64,000 bases of DNA, from the NCBI GenBank assembly GCA_019448385.1, contig JAGTXO010000004.1:124001-188000 (forward strand), in the 5' to 3' direction. The position numbers were made by a program, and so were the translations under genes. The stretch is from Diacronema lutheri (taxonomy: Eukaryota > Haptophyta > Pavlovophyceae > Pavlovales > Pavlovaceae). The notes beneath the pieces were generated by a model. The model ran no database searches. It was not told the DNA's origin and worked only from the letters and a program-made list of their open reading frames with translations. Of the stretch, positions 27,642 through 38,400 are shown one piece after another (the first letter of the stretch is position 1; each line of letters opens with the position of its first letter).

Positions 27642-30398
27642 TCACCGGCGGGGCGGCTGCGCGTAACGGCTCCGTTGACCGGGCGCGAACCGCCGCTCGG
27701 CGCCGCCGTGCGCGCCGTCCCGCCGCTCCGCCGGCCGCTCCCAGCCCCAGCGGCACGCGGGCGGCGCGTCGCGCGCGCCATCGCGCGGTGTCGGGGGCCC
27801 CTGGGTGCCGGGCAACCCGAGAGCCCGCGGTGTCGGGGGCCCCTGGGTGCCGGGCAACCCGAGAGCCCAGCCCGGCTGCTCGGCCGAGTCAGTCCGACGG
27901 TTGCGCGGTGGTGAGCCGGACCGGCCACGACTGGGCGAGCGCAACGCCTGCCGCGCCTCTCGGCCATGCGACGGAGAGTGCGCGCCTCCCGCCCACAAAT
28001 CCTCCTCGCGCCCCCTGCGCCGTGCTCGCGCCGCGCCAGACGCGCAACTGCCGCTGCCATCATCGCCGCTGCGACCGCCGCTGCTGCCGCCGCCGCCGCC
28101 TCGCGCACTCGCACCGCCGCCGCCATGCTGATCTCCTGCGCCGCTCACCAATCGGACATACTCGGTGAGCATCATCGTTGGGTGGCGCGACGGCTCGACG
28201 TCGGCTCCCTCGCCGCAGCGCATACGCACGAGCGCGCGCCATTCGCGCTCCAACGCTCCGCCCGAGTTGGCCATCTGCATGACGTGCGCGATCAGCTCGG
28301 CGCGCGAGAAGAAGCTCCCCGGGCTTGGCGCGGGCCGCGAGTGCGGCGCTGCGTGCTGCGACGAGCCGCCGGACGGCGCGCCGGGAGGCAGCGCCCCGGA
28401 CGGCGCGTCTCGCCCGGTGGCGGGCGGCGCGCGCGCGAGCGGCGCGTGCGCCGGGGTTGGCCTGCTCGGCGGCAAGTGGCTGGGTGGCGGCTGCGGGGAT
28501 GGCGGGTGGGCCGGAGGCGGGTGGCCGGACTGCGCGTAGCCGGACGCGGAGGGCGTCGGTTGCGACACGCGGGTCGGCTGCGCAAAGTGGTGATCGTGAC
28601 CGTTACAGCGCACGCATGGCTGCCCGTGGCTGCGGCTGCGGCTGTGACTGTCCTCGTGACTGTGCGCGCCTGGCACGGGACGGGCGCCGCAGCACGAGCG
28701 CGCGCCCGCCCCGCCCTCTCCCAGCGCGCGCGCCGCCTGCGCGCACGCCCCGCCGACGGCGTGGCCCACCCGCCCGCTGCTCGCGTGCTCCTCCTCGTGC
28801 GCAGCGTACGCCGCCTCGGCCTTCGCGCCCTTCGCGTCGAGCGTAACAGAGAGCGGCACGCTGCCGCTGTACGCGCTCGCATGGCGCGCGACCTTGAGCA
28901 GTCCGGCGGCTGACAGCCGGACGGCCACGGCCGCTGCGCTCGCATCCGCCATCCGTGCACTGCCCACGCGCAGCGATTGGCCGTTGGCCGGGTGAGTAAG
29001 TATTTGCGCGGAAAGGACGAGGCCGCACGGCGCGAGCGCGGCCGTGAGCTCCGCGCTCGTCGTCTCGTCGAGCAGGCCCGTCACGAAGACGCGCGCCTCC
29101 TCGGCGCCGTGCGGCGCGGCGCGGCCGCCGTCCTGATCGCCGCTCGACGCGACCGCCGCACCGCCGTGTGGTGCTGAGCTTGACCGCCCGCCGGCATGCC
29201 CGTTGGTGCGGCCGTGCACATTGGCCGCCACCGCACGCTCGTCCGCGCTCGCGTCCGCGCCCGCCGCGCGCCTCGCGGCGAGCGCCCTCGCTGCAGCCGA
29301 GAGAGAAAAGCAGCGTGCCCGCGCGTTGGTTGCCGCCTGTAGCGCCGACGAGGCGCGCGCGGCGGCGTTGAGCGCCTCGGTGGTGAATGTGCCCGCTTCC
29401 TCGTCGAGCGTCGCCGCGAGCTCCGGCGCGCGCGCCCCGCCCAGCGCGAGCCGGCCGGACGCGACGTCCGCGAGCACGGCCGCGGCTGCGAGCGGCGACT
29501 CGAGAAGCGCGGTCGCGATGCGAAGAGAGAGGCGCCCTCCGTCGGTGCCGCGTGCGGAGGGCGAATGGAAGGCCTCGCACGACTCGATGCGCCCGTACGC
29601 GCTCACCGCCTGCGCGAGCGCGCCGTTCGGCAGGTCGAGCGGCAGTCCGGCAAAGAAGACGCGCCGGAATGACGCCGTAGATGTTGGATCGATGAGCTGA
29701 GCCCTCGCGCGCACGTGCATGTGCGTGTGCAGCTGCTGCAGCTCAGCGTAGAGCTTGGTGCAGAGCGCGTCGAGCTTCTTTGCGTCGTTCGCCGCGCGCG
29801 CCGCCTCGCTCACCAGCGCCTGCACGTCGCTGCCCTCCACACCCGGCCACGCGGGCGCATCGCGCGGCGTCGGCGAAGGTGTCGCGCGCTGCGCGTCGGC
29901 GGCACCGTCAGCGGTGGCGACGCTCGCAGCGCGAGCGGGCGGCGGTGGTGCGGAGGACGCGCAGACGGCAAAGTTGTCTCCCGTCGCCGCCGCGCGCGGG
30001 CTCGACGCCGCGCGCAGCTCGCTGTCCACAAGCCGCGCAAAGTGCGTAGAGCACGAGGCGGTGTCAGCTGCGAACCGCTCTCGCTCGGCGGGCGCGGCGC
30101 ACGGAGCGCACGCGCCGCCGCGACGCTGGTCGCGGCAGACCAGAAGCTTGCACGCGGCGAGTGAGGAGCGCGGCTCGCCCACGCTCGTCGCGGCGCGGAG
30201 CATCAGGCGCATGAGCTGCGCCTCGAGCTCGGCCTCGACGGCGAGCGCCTCCTGCGCGTCGTGCGCCGCGTGAGCCCCGTCGACGCACTGGTCGCTGCCG
30301 TCGGTCTTGATTCGCGGATCGAGCATCGTCCGGCGCTTCCACGGCGCGCCCGTCGACGCACCGTCGTCCGCGTCCGGCCGCTTCACCTCCATGCGCAC
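27642..30398 (-). CDS. RNA-binding protein with two RRM domains
   Basis: A single open frame of 918 residues. RRM1 starts FRRVFFAGLPLDLPNGALAQ and continues SAYGRIESCEAF (around residue 250). RRM2 has ARVFVTGLLDETTSAELTAA (around residue 440). Both keep the RNP2-like strand but have degenerate RNP1 motifs. A helical region follows a Pro-rich linker (FFSRAELIAHVMQMANSGGA), and the C-terminus is Ser/Arg/Gly-rich with a duplicated ALGLPGTQGPPTPR. An N-terminal Cys cluster (ACKLLVCRDQRRGGACAPC) might bind metal. The composition suggests an mRNA-processing or hnRNP-like factor; no orthologue is recognised. Unspliced introns inside this frame cannot be excluded because stop codons are rare at this GC content. 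The gene stops about 125 bp upstream of the PNGase start on the same strand. Confidence 0.6.
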   Translation of the reverse strand: MRMEVKRPDADDGASTGAPWKRRTMLDPRIKTDGSDQCVDGAHAAHDAQEALAVEAELEAQLMRLMLRAATSVGEPRSSLAACKLLVCRDQRRGGACAPCAAPAERERFAADTASCSTHFARLVDSELRAASSPRAAATGDNFAVCASSAPPPPARAASVATADGAADAQRATPSPTPRDAPAWPGVEGSDVQALVSEAARAANDAKKLDALCTKLYAELQQLHTHMHVRARAQLIDPTSTASFRRVFFAGLPLDLPNGALAQAVSAYGRIESCEAFHSPSARGTDGGRLSLRIATALLESPLAAAAVLADVASGRLALGGARAPELAATLDEEAGTFTTEALNAAARASSALQAATNARARCFSLSAAARALAARRAAGADASADERAVAANVHGRTNGHAGGRSSSAPHGGAAVASSGDQDGGRAAPHGAEEARVFVTGLLDETTSAELTAALAPCGLVLSAQILTHPANGQSLRVGSARMADASAAAVAVRLSAAGLLKVARHASAYSGSVPLSVTLDAKGAKAEAAYAAHEEEHASSGRVGHAVGGACAQAARALGEGGAGARSCCGARPVPGAHSHEDSHSRSRSHGQPCVRCNGHDHHFAQPTRVSQPTPSASGYAQSGHPPPAHPPSPQPPPSHLPPSRPTPAHAPLARAPPATGRDAPSGALPPGAPSGGSSQHAAPHSRPAPSPGSFFSRAELIAHVMQMANSGGALEREWRALVRMRCGEGADVEPSRHPTMMLTEYVRLVSGAGDQHGGGGASARGGGGGSSGGRSGDDGSGSCASGAARARRRGREEDLWAGGAHSPSHGREARQALRSPSRGRSGSPPRNRRTDSAEQPGWALGLPGTQGPPTPRALGLPGTQGPPTPRDGARDAPPACRWGWERPAERRDGAHGGAERRFAPGQRSRYAQPPRR
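27784..27867. repeat. 42-bp tandem duplication in RRM gene
   Basis: Two identical 42-bp units (27784-27825 and 27826-27867) beginning cgcggtgtcggggg encode ALGLPGTQGPPTPR twice on the minus strand. Confidence 0.9.
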
Positions 30399-30494
30399 GA
30401 GTGATCATCAGGCGCTACACCCATTTTTTCACGAGGCCGGCGCCATCGAAGGGTGGACGATGGGGACAGAAACGACCAAACCTTGAAGAGGTAG

Positions 30495-31500
30495 ATGGAC
30501 ATCGTGCCCGTCAAGTTCAACATCTCCGAGCAGGAGTACGCGCAGTCGAAAGGGACGGTGCGCGACATGCTCCACGAGAAAGGCTTTCGCCCGAGCGCCG
30601 AGCAGCAGTTCCGCTCCCGCTCGCGCAAGCACGAGCCACGCGTCTACCGCCTCGAGGAGGTGAGGCGCGCGCTGTGTTGGGGCCCCAGGGTGTTGCACGC
30701 CGCTCGGCATGGACAGCGGCTGAGTGCGTTCGTGTGCCCGCGCACCCATCCGCGCGCAGCGTTTGGGCGAGCGGCACGTCGTGCAGATGCCGCTCTCGGG
30801 CGAGTCGCGCGCGCGCAGCAGGACGACGGCAGAGGAGGAGGCGGACGCCATCCGGCAGCGCGTCGCGGACAAGGTGGAGGTCATCGCGCGCGAGACGCGA
30901 GCGCTCTACCAGCAGCGCCTCGACAAGTCCGCGCGCTCCGCTGCGCCGCGTCGCGCGCGCCGCGCGCGCGCGCGCCCCCGCCGACCCAGCTCCGCCGGCC
31001 GTCGTTGCGCGTGCCTGCTTCGCTCAGAGTGCTGGTCAACGGCATCTTCGACGAGAAGACCAACTACACGCGCATGCAGAGCATGTACAAGTCTGCTCTC
31101 CTCGAGAGAATCAACTGGCAGCAGCTCGAGCGCGAGGCCACCAGTGAGATCCGCGCCGGCCGGCCGCTTCAGGTCCGCCGCACGCGCTGCTCGTATTGCC
31201 GCGCGCCACGCGGTGCACGCACGGCCCGGGCGCGCGCTGCGCCGCTCGACGCGCCGTCGCTGAGCTCCGTTTCCCCCATCGTCGGCCCAACGTGCGCGCG
31301 ATTCCCACCAACAGGGCGTTGCGAGCATGACGCCGGTGGGCAACCTGGGTGCCAAGCTCGACCGCCTTCTGCAGAACAAGGCGGCGCATGGCCTCGAGCC
31401 GCCCACCCAACAGCGCATCATCAAGCGGCAGAGCTTCGCGCAGGTCGACCGTCTCGAGAGGGAAGGGGAAAGAAAAGGGGAGGATGCACGAGTCGACTGA
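30495..31500 (+). CDS. Unknown protein, four exons, helical
   Basis: Exons 30495-30659, 30760-30926, 31028-31172 and 31315-31500 give a continuous 220-residue frame. Introns are 100, 101 and 142 bp, all GT...CAG and phase-consistent. The protein starts MDIVPVKFNISEQEYAQSKG and has two strongly helical stretches: TTAEEEADAIRQRVADKVEV, and YTRMQSMYKSALLERINWQQ followed by LEREATSEI. The C-terminus is charged (DRLEREGERKGEDARVD). No signal peptide or membrane segment is seen and no family is recognised. The regular exon lengths and the ordered, charged sequence on both sides of each junction argue that it is a real gene. It is divergent from the RRM gene by about 100 bp. Confidence 0.55.
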
Positions 31501-31552
31501 CTCTACAGGACAGCCGTCATGAGCAGCAGCACGGCAGCGGCCTTAGCGCCGC

Positions 31553-32305
31553 TCAGCCCCAGATGTCCGCGTCATCGTCGCCCCAAATCTTGTCCGCCTG
31601 CTCGGCATCGTCGAGGGCGTAGCTAAAATCCTCGTCGTCGTCGCTCGGTTCGCTCAGGCCCTCGGGGCTTACCACGTGCTCGAGGGAAAGGTTCTGCCCG
31701 TTCTTCCACAGCTTCTCGAGCTCGTAATATTTCTGCACCTCGGGCGTGAACACGTGCACGATCGCATCGCCATAGTCGAGCACGACCCAACCTGAGGCGG
31801 GATCGCCCTGCGGCACGGCCTCACGGTCAAACTGCCGTTTGATCTCGTCGCGCACGTTGGTGCCGATGGCCGACACTTGCGTCTTGGTCTTGCCGGTCAT
31901 TGTCACGAAGAACGTGGTCACAGTCGTCAGCGCCGACACGCGGATCGCCTTGATCGCGCGCGCCTTGCGGTCGTCGCCCGCGAGCGCAATCGCGGACACA
32001 AGCGGCGCGCTCGGGTCATCCGCGGCAAGGGGCGGGAAGAAGGTGCCCTTGGGCTGCGGCAGCATCATGCCGCGCACGAGCCCTTCGCGCCGGTTGTACT
32101 GGTTGCCGCTGTCACGCTTGATCGTCGAGGACCGGTCCCACGGCGCGCCGCCCTGTGGTGAGCGCGGCCCCATCTGCGCGCTCGCGCGGCGCGCGCCTGC
32201 GCGCGCAGCACCAGCCACGGGTGTGCTGGTGCGCCCGCACGGTGCGGCGACGGCTGTAGCAGCTGCGAGCACGGCGGCAAGCGCCAATCGTCGGCACATG
32301 GCCAT
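31553..32305 (-). CDS. Ribosomal silencing factor RsfS/Iojap, plastid-targeted
   Basis: From ATG 32305 the protein has 250 residues. The leader MAMCRRLALAAVLAAATAVA and the basic segment after it fit a bipartite plastid presequence. The core is the Iojap/RsfS domain: KAIRVSALTTVTTFFVTMTG, VRDEIKRQFDREAVPQGD, SGWVVLDYGDAIVHVFTPEV and QKYYELEKLWKNG (the family 'R.YY.LE.LW'). RsfS binds uL14 of the large subunit and blocks subunit joining when nutrients are scarce; in plants Iojap is required for plastid ribosomes. A highly acidic C-terminal tail (SDDDEDFSYALDD, GDDDADIWG) extends beyond the usual domain. It is convergent with the upstream unknown gene (52 bp). Confidence 0.85.
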   Translation of the reverse strand: MAMCRRLALAAVLAAATAVAAPCGRTSTPVAGAARAGARRASAQMGPRSPQGGAPWDRSSTIKRDSGNQYNRREGLVRGMMLPQPKGTFFPPLAADDPSAPLVSAIALAGDDRKARAIKAIRVSALTTVTTFFVTMTGKTKTQVSAIGTNVRDEIKRQFDREAVPQGDPASGWVVLDYGDAIVHVFTPEVQKYYELEKLWKNGQNLSLEHVVSPEGLSEPSDDDEDFSYALDDAEQADKIWGDDDADIWG

Positions 32306-32486
32306 CCGACACGCGCCCGGAGGCACAACGACCGGTGCTTGCCGCCCACGAGCCCTTGTCTTTCGGCGACCTTCTCACCAGTGAACAGGCAAATCGACAA
32401 GTCACAGACAGACTGGCCTCGGGCTGACACTCAGGCTGAGCCGTCAGCGCCGCGCGGCCCGCGCCCGCGAGACGTAGTGCACGGTG

Positions 32487-35400
32487 TCAGCACCACGGCA
32501 TCCACCAGATGTACATGTCCTTGAGCTTGTCGATCGACGTCGCGTCGCGAATGAGCTGCTGCATCTGACTGGGAACGCTCGCCGCTGCGCGCTCGCCGGG
32601 CATCACGCCGTCAAGCCGGTCGCGGATGCGCGCCATCGCTCGCTCGGCGAGCGCGCTCCCGCCACCCGCGCGCGCGTCCGTCCACTCGACGAGCGGGTCG
32701 TGCACGAACGCATCGAGCACGTTGAGCAACGCGGCGGAGTTGGCGCGCGCGCTGCCCAGCGCGACCTCGGCTGCGCGCCGGTAGACGCCGTCGGCGCCGG
32801 CGACGCCGAAGCCGTCTATCACGTTCTGCGTCAGCCGAAACGGCACCTTCTCGGGCGTCTGCAGCGTGAGCCCCTTGTCGAAGAGGCACGAGAAGTCGAC
32901 ATGCACGAGCGCGCCCGTCCGCTCGCACACGAGAAGGTTCTCACCATGGCGGTCACCCAGCCCGACGAGGTAGCCGACGACGGACGTGACGGCGGCGGTG
33001 CGCGCGAAGCGCAGGCGCGCGGCGAACCACTCGGACGGATCGGCGAACGCCTCCGCGAACCAGCGGTGCAGCACGGGCGGGTGCAACTCGAGCATGCGCC
33101 GCAGCCATGGCGCGCGGTTGGCGTGCGCAGCGTCGTGCTGCGCCTTGATCTCGGCGGAAGAGGGCGTCGAGAAGTGGCGCCACTGCGAGAGCACGAGCTG
33201 GCGCAGGGGCAGCAGCCCGTGCACCCACTCGATCACGCCGCAGTCCTCCGAGAGTGGCACGACCGCATACGTCTGCACGCGCAGCTCGCGCCGGCGCGCG
33301 TCCGGTGCCCTGCCGAGCAGCACGTTGACGACGGCGGAGAACTCCATCATGCGCGCGTCCTTGCGCAGGTCGTCCTTGGGCTTGCACAAGAAGGTGTGGC
33401 ATCGCCCATCCGAGCCGAGCATGCCCATCTTCTTGGGCCTCTGCAGCGAGACCATCGTCTCAATCTCGCGCTCCCACCCGACGATTGTGGGTGCGTCGTC
33501 GTCCGGCGGGCCAAAGTCGTCGACGCACGCGGCGGCGTCGACGCCAGTATCGCGCGCCTGCGGTCGCACCGGCGGCACGCGCTCGGTGGGCGCCGCCTGC
33601 GCGTGCCACGCCGAGAGCGACGATTGGAGGGGCACGAGCACAGCCGACGGGCGCAGCCGCCAGAGGAGCGGCAGCTCGCGCTCCATCGAGAAGCGGCGCT
33701 GCGCGTCGGGCAGCGGCAGGTTGGTCAGCTCGCTCAGCCGCGTGCACAGCTCGCGGCTCTGGTCGAGCAGCAGCCGCCCCGCCGAGCCGGGCGCGGCGCA
33801 CGCGGAGGAGGCGCGGTACGTCGCGATGATCTGCGATGCGGCGGTGCGGCGCTGCTTCGAGCGCGACTGGAGGAGCGGACAGAGCGTCCACACGGCCTGC
33901 TGCGCGTGCCGCTCGAGCAGCCGGCCGAGCGCGCGGTGCACGAGCACGCGGCACGGCGCGTGCTCATGCGCGATCCGCGACGAGAGTTGGCCGAGCGCGA
34001 CCAGCCAAAAGTGCGATGGCAGATTGTCGATCAACCCGCCGAGCTCGGCGTCGAGCTCCTTCTCGAGCGGGCGGAGCGCGGCCTGGCGCGCGCCCGTGCG
34101 CAGCCGCGCATCGGCGAAGCGCTGCCACAGCGCGATCAGCCTGGGCAGAGCGCGCAGCAAGTACTTGGACGACTTCCCCAGCGCGCAGCCGTACGCGCGC
34201 ACCGCGCGCAGCAGGTGCATCTCGCGCCCGCCGTACGCGCGCTCGATCTCGGCGGGCTCGTCCGACGCGGCGGCGAGGCGCGCGGAGAGCTGCGCGTCGT
34301 GGAAGCGGCCGAGCTCAAAGTGCACCTTGCCCCAGCCGGGCGCCCACTCCACGGCGGTTTCGAGCTCCGCGCCCAGCTCGGCCGCGGAGAGGTCGCCCGC
34401 GCTGCCGCCGTACCTGCACAGGAGCAGACGAAGACGCGCGTCGTTCACGTCGTCGGGCCGCACGCGCGGCCCGTTCGCCACGCTGCCGCCGCCACTCAGC
34501 GCGTTCAGCGCGTGCCGCACGGCGACGAGCGCCTCGTCCGTGCGCCCGCTCTCGGCGAGGAGCTTGGAGCAGAGCGCCGCGGCCACCGGGCACTGCGGGC
34601 GGAGCGCGCGCGCGAGCGCGACGGCGTTGGCGGCGGTGTGCGCGCACTGCTCCGCGCGCGCGAGCTTTGCGAACCGCAGCCATTCGCCGCTCAGCTCCGC
34701 CTCGATGAAGAGCAGCGCCGTGCGCGCGCCGCCGTCGGACGCGACGCCGAGCTGCGCGGGCAGAGCGCGCGGCCTGCGGGAGGCGGGCTGCGCTGGCACC
34801 GGCAGCTGCAGCAGCACCATCGGCGGCAGCTGCTCGATCGTCTCGGCGAGCAGCCTGAGCACGGCGCAGCGCGCGGAGACGATGGGCTCGCGCGAGGCGA
34901 GGGAAGGCACCGTACCAACTTGTCGGCGTCGCCACTCGCGCACGAGCGCCCACACCGGCGTGGCGATCGGCGCGTGGCCCGCCTCCTCGGCACGCGGCTC
35001 GAGCGGCGCCGACGCGCGCGCGTGCAGCGAGTCTGCCGCCGCGCGCACCCGCGCGATCGCGCGCGCGCCCGCCTCCACCTCGCACAGCACGTGTGCGCGC
35101 ACGAGGAGGGGGTGTGCCCGCTCTGCCGACTCCATCGCCGCTGCGGCGAAGGGCGGGAGGAGCTCCGACCACGCCGAGCCGAGCGCGGCGGAGAAGCCGC
35201 TGCTCAGCTCGGCGTCGTTGCAGCCCGCGGTTGCGTCGCGCGCGGCCGAGCCGACGGCGGCATGGGCGGGCGCGGCGTGGAGCTCGAGGAGCAACGTGGC
35301 GAGGGAGGTCTCGAAGGAGGCCTCTGCTTGCTCGTCCTCGCTTAGCAGGCCGGCGGGCGGCGGCGGCATCAAGGCGGCGGCGCGGCGCGCGGCGAGCGCA

Positions 35401-38400
35401 TCGCGTAGCAGCTGTGCCGCGTCGTCCCACCGGCCGAGCCGCCATGCGGCCTGCAGCGCGCACTGCGAGAGCGCGGCGCGCGCGGCAGGCTCGGCCGCGC
35501 TTGCCGCGCAAACGGATGCGTGCGAGAGCGCGCTGTGCAGCAGCAGCTGCCTACGCAGGCAGCGCAGCACGCCCAGCTGCGCGCTCACGCCGCAGCCCTC
35601 GTCCGCGCCGCCACTCGAGCCGCCCACAACCGCCACGTGCAGGAGCTGCTCGTAACGGCCAAGGGCAGCCTCCCATTCGCCCGCCGCCTCCTTGGCACGA
35701 GCCTCCTCCGCCAGGCCGGCCGTTCGCCGCAGCCGCGCGATGCCGAGCAGACCGTCCGGCTCGGCCGTGCGCGCGTACGCGACGTGCAGCGCCTGCGCCG
35801 TGCGCTCGCCGTGCCGCCCATTCCGCTGCCTCGCGTCGCGCAGCTGGAGCTCGGCGTATTTGACCGCGCGCGCGGGCGCGCCGCAGCCGAGCGCGGCGTT
35901 GAGGAGGAGCTCGAGCGGGATGTGGTCGAGGAGATGCGCGCACAGCGCGCGCCCCACCTCGGAGAGCGCGCCCGCGCCGCTCGCCGTGCCGAGCGTGCGC
36001 TGCGCCGCGCGCTGCGCAGACGGGCGGTCTGCCTTTGCGCGCTGGTCCTTGCGCACAAGCTGCGCGTCCGCGCGCTGCTTCCACGAGGCGAGCCGCTCGA
36101 CGAGCGCGAAGACGGCCTGCGCGCACTGCGCAAGCTCGGATGCATGGCCCGAGTCGGCGCGCGCGCGCGCGCCGTCGGCCGGTGCGCCGCCGCTCTGCGC
36201 ACCGCCATGCGCACCGTGCGCCGGCGCGCTGCGTATGCGCACGGGTGCGCGGCTCGCGGCAGTCGCGCGCTCGTTGAGCGGCTCGGCAGAGGTGGGGGCC
36301 ACAGCGTTGCCAACACCACCGCCCGCGCCGTCTGGGTCCGCGCACGCGCCGCCCGCCGGCGCGGTGAGCGACGGCACATTCGCCGCCGAGTCGCCTCCCG
36401 CGACGCACACGGCACGCAAGACCGCGGTCACCTCCGCCTCGAGGAGCGCGGTTGCGGCGGCGAAGTCGGGCTCGGCGTCAGCGCGCGTGAGGACGAAGAG
36501 CGCGGCGTGCGGGAGCAGCGAGAGCGCCAGCTCAGCGTCCTTCCTCGCCACGAGCCAGCAGCCGCCCAAAATGCGATCGAGCGCGCCGACATCTCGCGCG
36601 GGAAAGGCCGCGGCGCCGCCGGCCGCGCCAGCGCCGGCACCGCACGCGCGCGAGGAGGCGGCGGCAAACTTGCGCGCGGCGGCAGATTGCTCGATGGTCG
36701 AGAGGAGACGCGACGTTGCGTGCGTCACCCAATGCGTGAACGTGCAGCCGTGCGTGTAGACGAGGCGACCAGCTGCATCCGCCGCACCGCCAGTCGCCGG
36801 CTGCTGCGGCCCGGAGCTGATGGAAGTGGTCGCGCTGACGAGCGTTGGCGTGAGCGTGATTGTCACCTCGATGTACGGCAGCAGCCACTCGCGCAGCGCG
36901 GGCGAGAGCGCCGCCCAAAAGGCGCGCGCCGCGGCGTGGCGCGCGGCCTCGGCGGCGGTCGACGCGCCGGCCGCCGCCGGCCGCTCGCGCAGCACGACGC
37001 TCGCCTCGCAGCCGATCGCGAGGAGCAGCTGCTGCACCGCCGCGCTCGCCGCCTCCACCGCCTCGCGCCGCCCCGCGCCGTGCAGCAGCGGCAAGAGATG
37101 CTCCTCGAGCAGCGCGAGCGCGAAGGCGCACTCGCTCGCCGACGGCGCCGACGGCTCGGCGCGCCCGCCGCCGCCGGCGGCGTTGGCGGCGGCGGCGGGC
37201 GCGGGTGGAGGTGGCGGGAGCAGGTCGACGGCCGCATCGAGACGCGCCTCCGCGCGCCGCCGCCGCGTGCCGAGTTGCGCCGCGCCGTCCGCGTGCGCCG
37301 GCGGCGGCGCATCGGCGCCGATCGCGAGCTGCGTCACGTCGATCGCGCCGAGGGCGCCGAGGCAGCGGAGCGCGAGCAGGCGCGTCTGGCGCGCGCCGGT
37401 GCGCGTCGCCTCGAGCAGCGCGCCGCTCAGCTCGGCGGCGAGCGCGCGCAGGCGCTGGCGGCGGCGGTGCGAGCACGGCCGGGTTCCGCTCGACGTGGCG
37501 GCAGCCGACAGCCAGAAACCGCGCGCCTCGCCGTTGTCGGCAAGCTGCTCGCACAACTCGCTGAGCGCGTTGGCGCGCACCGCGTCGACCGGGTGGCGCG
37601 CGCCCATCAACAAGAAGCGCACACGCTCGGGCACGGAGCGCACGGCGGTGAGCGCGCCGAGCAGCCGGCGCGCGCGCGACACGGTCGGGTCGACGTTGCG
37701 GAACGGGATCGACACCCACGCGAGCGCGCACGACTCGGCGTACGCCTCGCCCCCGTCGGCGGCGCCGTCGACGCCGTCGGCGCCGTCGCTGGCGGGGTGC
37801 GGCTCGGCGTCGTGCGCGCACCCCTCCTCGTCGTTGCCCTGCGCGTCCGCCCACGCGGCCGACGGGGGCGGCGCGGCCGCGCCCGCGCCGCGCGCGGCCT
37901 CGGCCGCCCTCTCCGCCCTGTCCTCGGCGCGCACGGCCGCGGCGGCGCGCCCGCCGCACGCGAGCGCATACGCGCGCACGGCGGCGTCGATCACGCGGCC
38001 CGCCGTGACGGGGTGGCGGTGGAGGTGAGAGAGGGAGCACGCGAGGAGCGGCGGAAGGGCGGCGGAGAGCGCGCCCGTGGAGAGCGCGCCAATCAGCGCG
38101 GGGAAGACGCCGAGCGCCTCGTCGCACAGCTGCGGGCACGTCGCCGCCTCGTTGAGCGTGGCAAAGATCTGGCCCCAGCTCACCTGCCCCCATTTCGCGG
38201 TTGCCGAGCCGCCAACGACCTGCAGGATCTCACACAGCGCGCGCAGAGCGCCGCGCCGCGCCTCGAGCCCCGCGCGCGCCGCGGGGCGCGCCTCGACCGT
38301 GCCAGCGCCCGCCGCACCCACCGCGTCGAACAGAACCCGGTTGAGCGCGACGAGCACGGCAAGCAATTCGCCGAGCAGAAAGCTCGCGAGCGCGCGGTCG

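Noticed and set aside
26429-28126. A 565-residue minus-strand frame starting at 28126
   Set aside because: Its N-terminal 200 codons overlap the 3' end of the RRM gene in another frame. The PNGase-like part begins at the internal ATG 27517.
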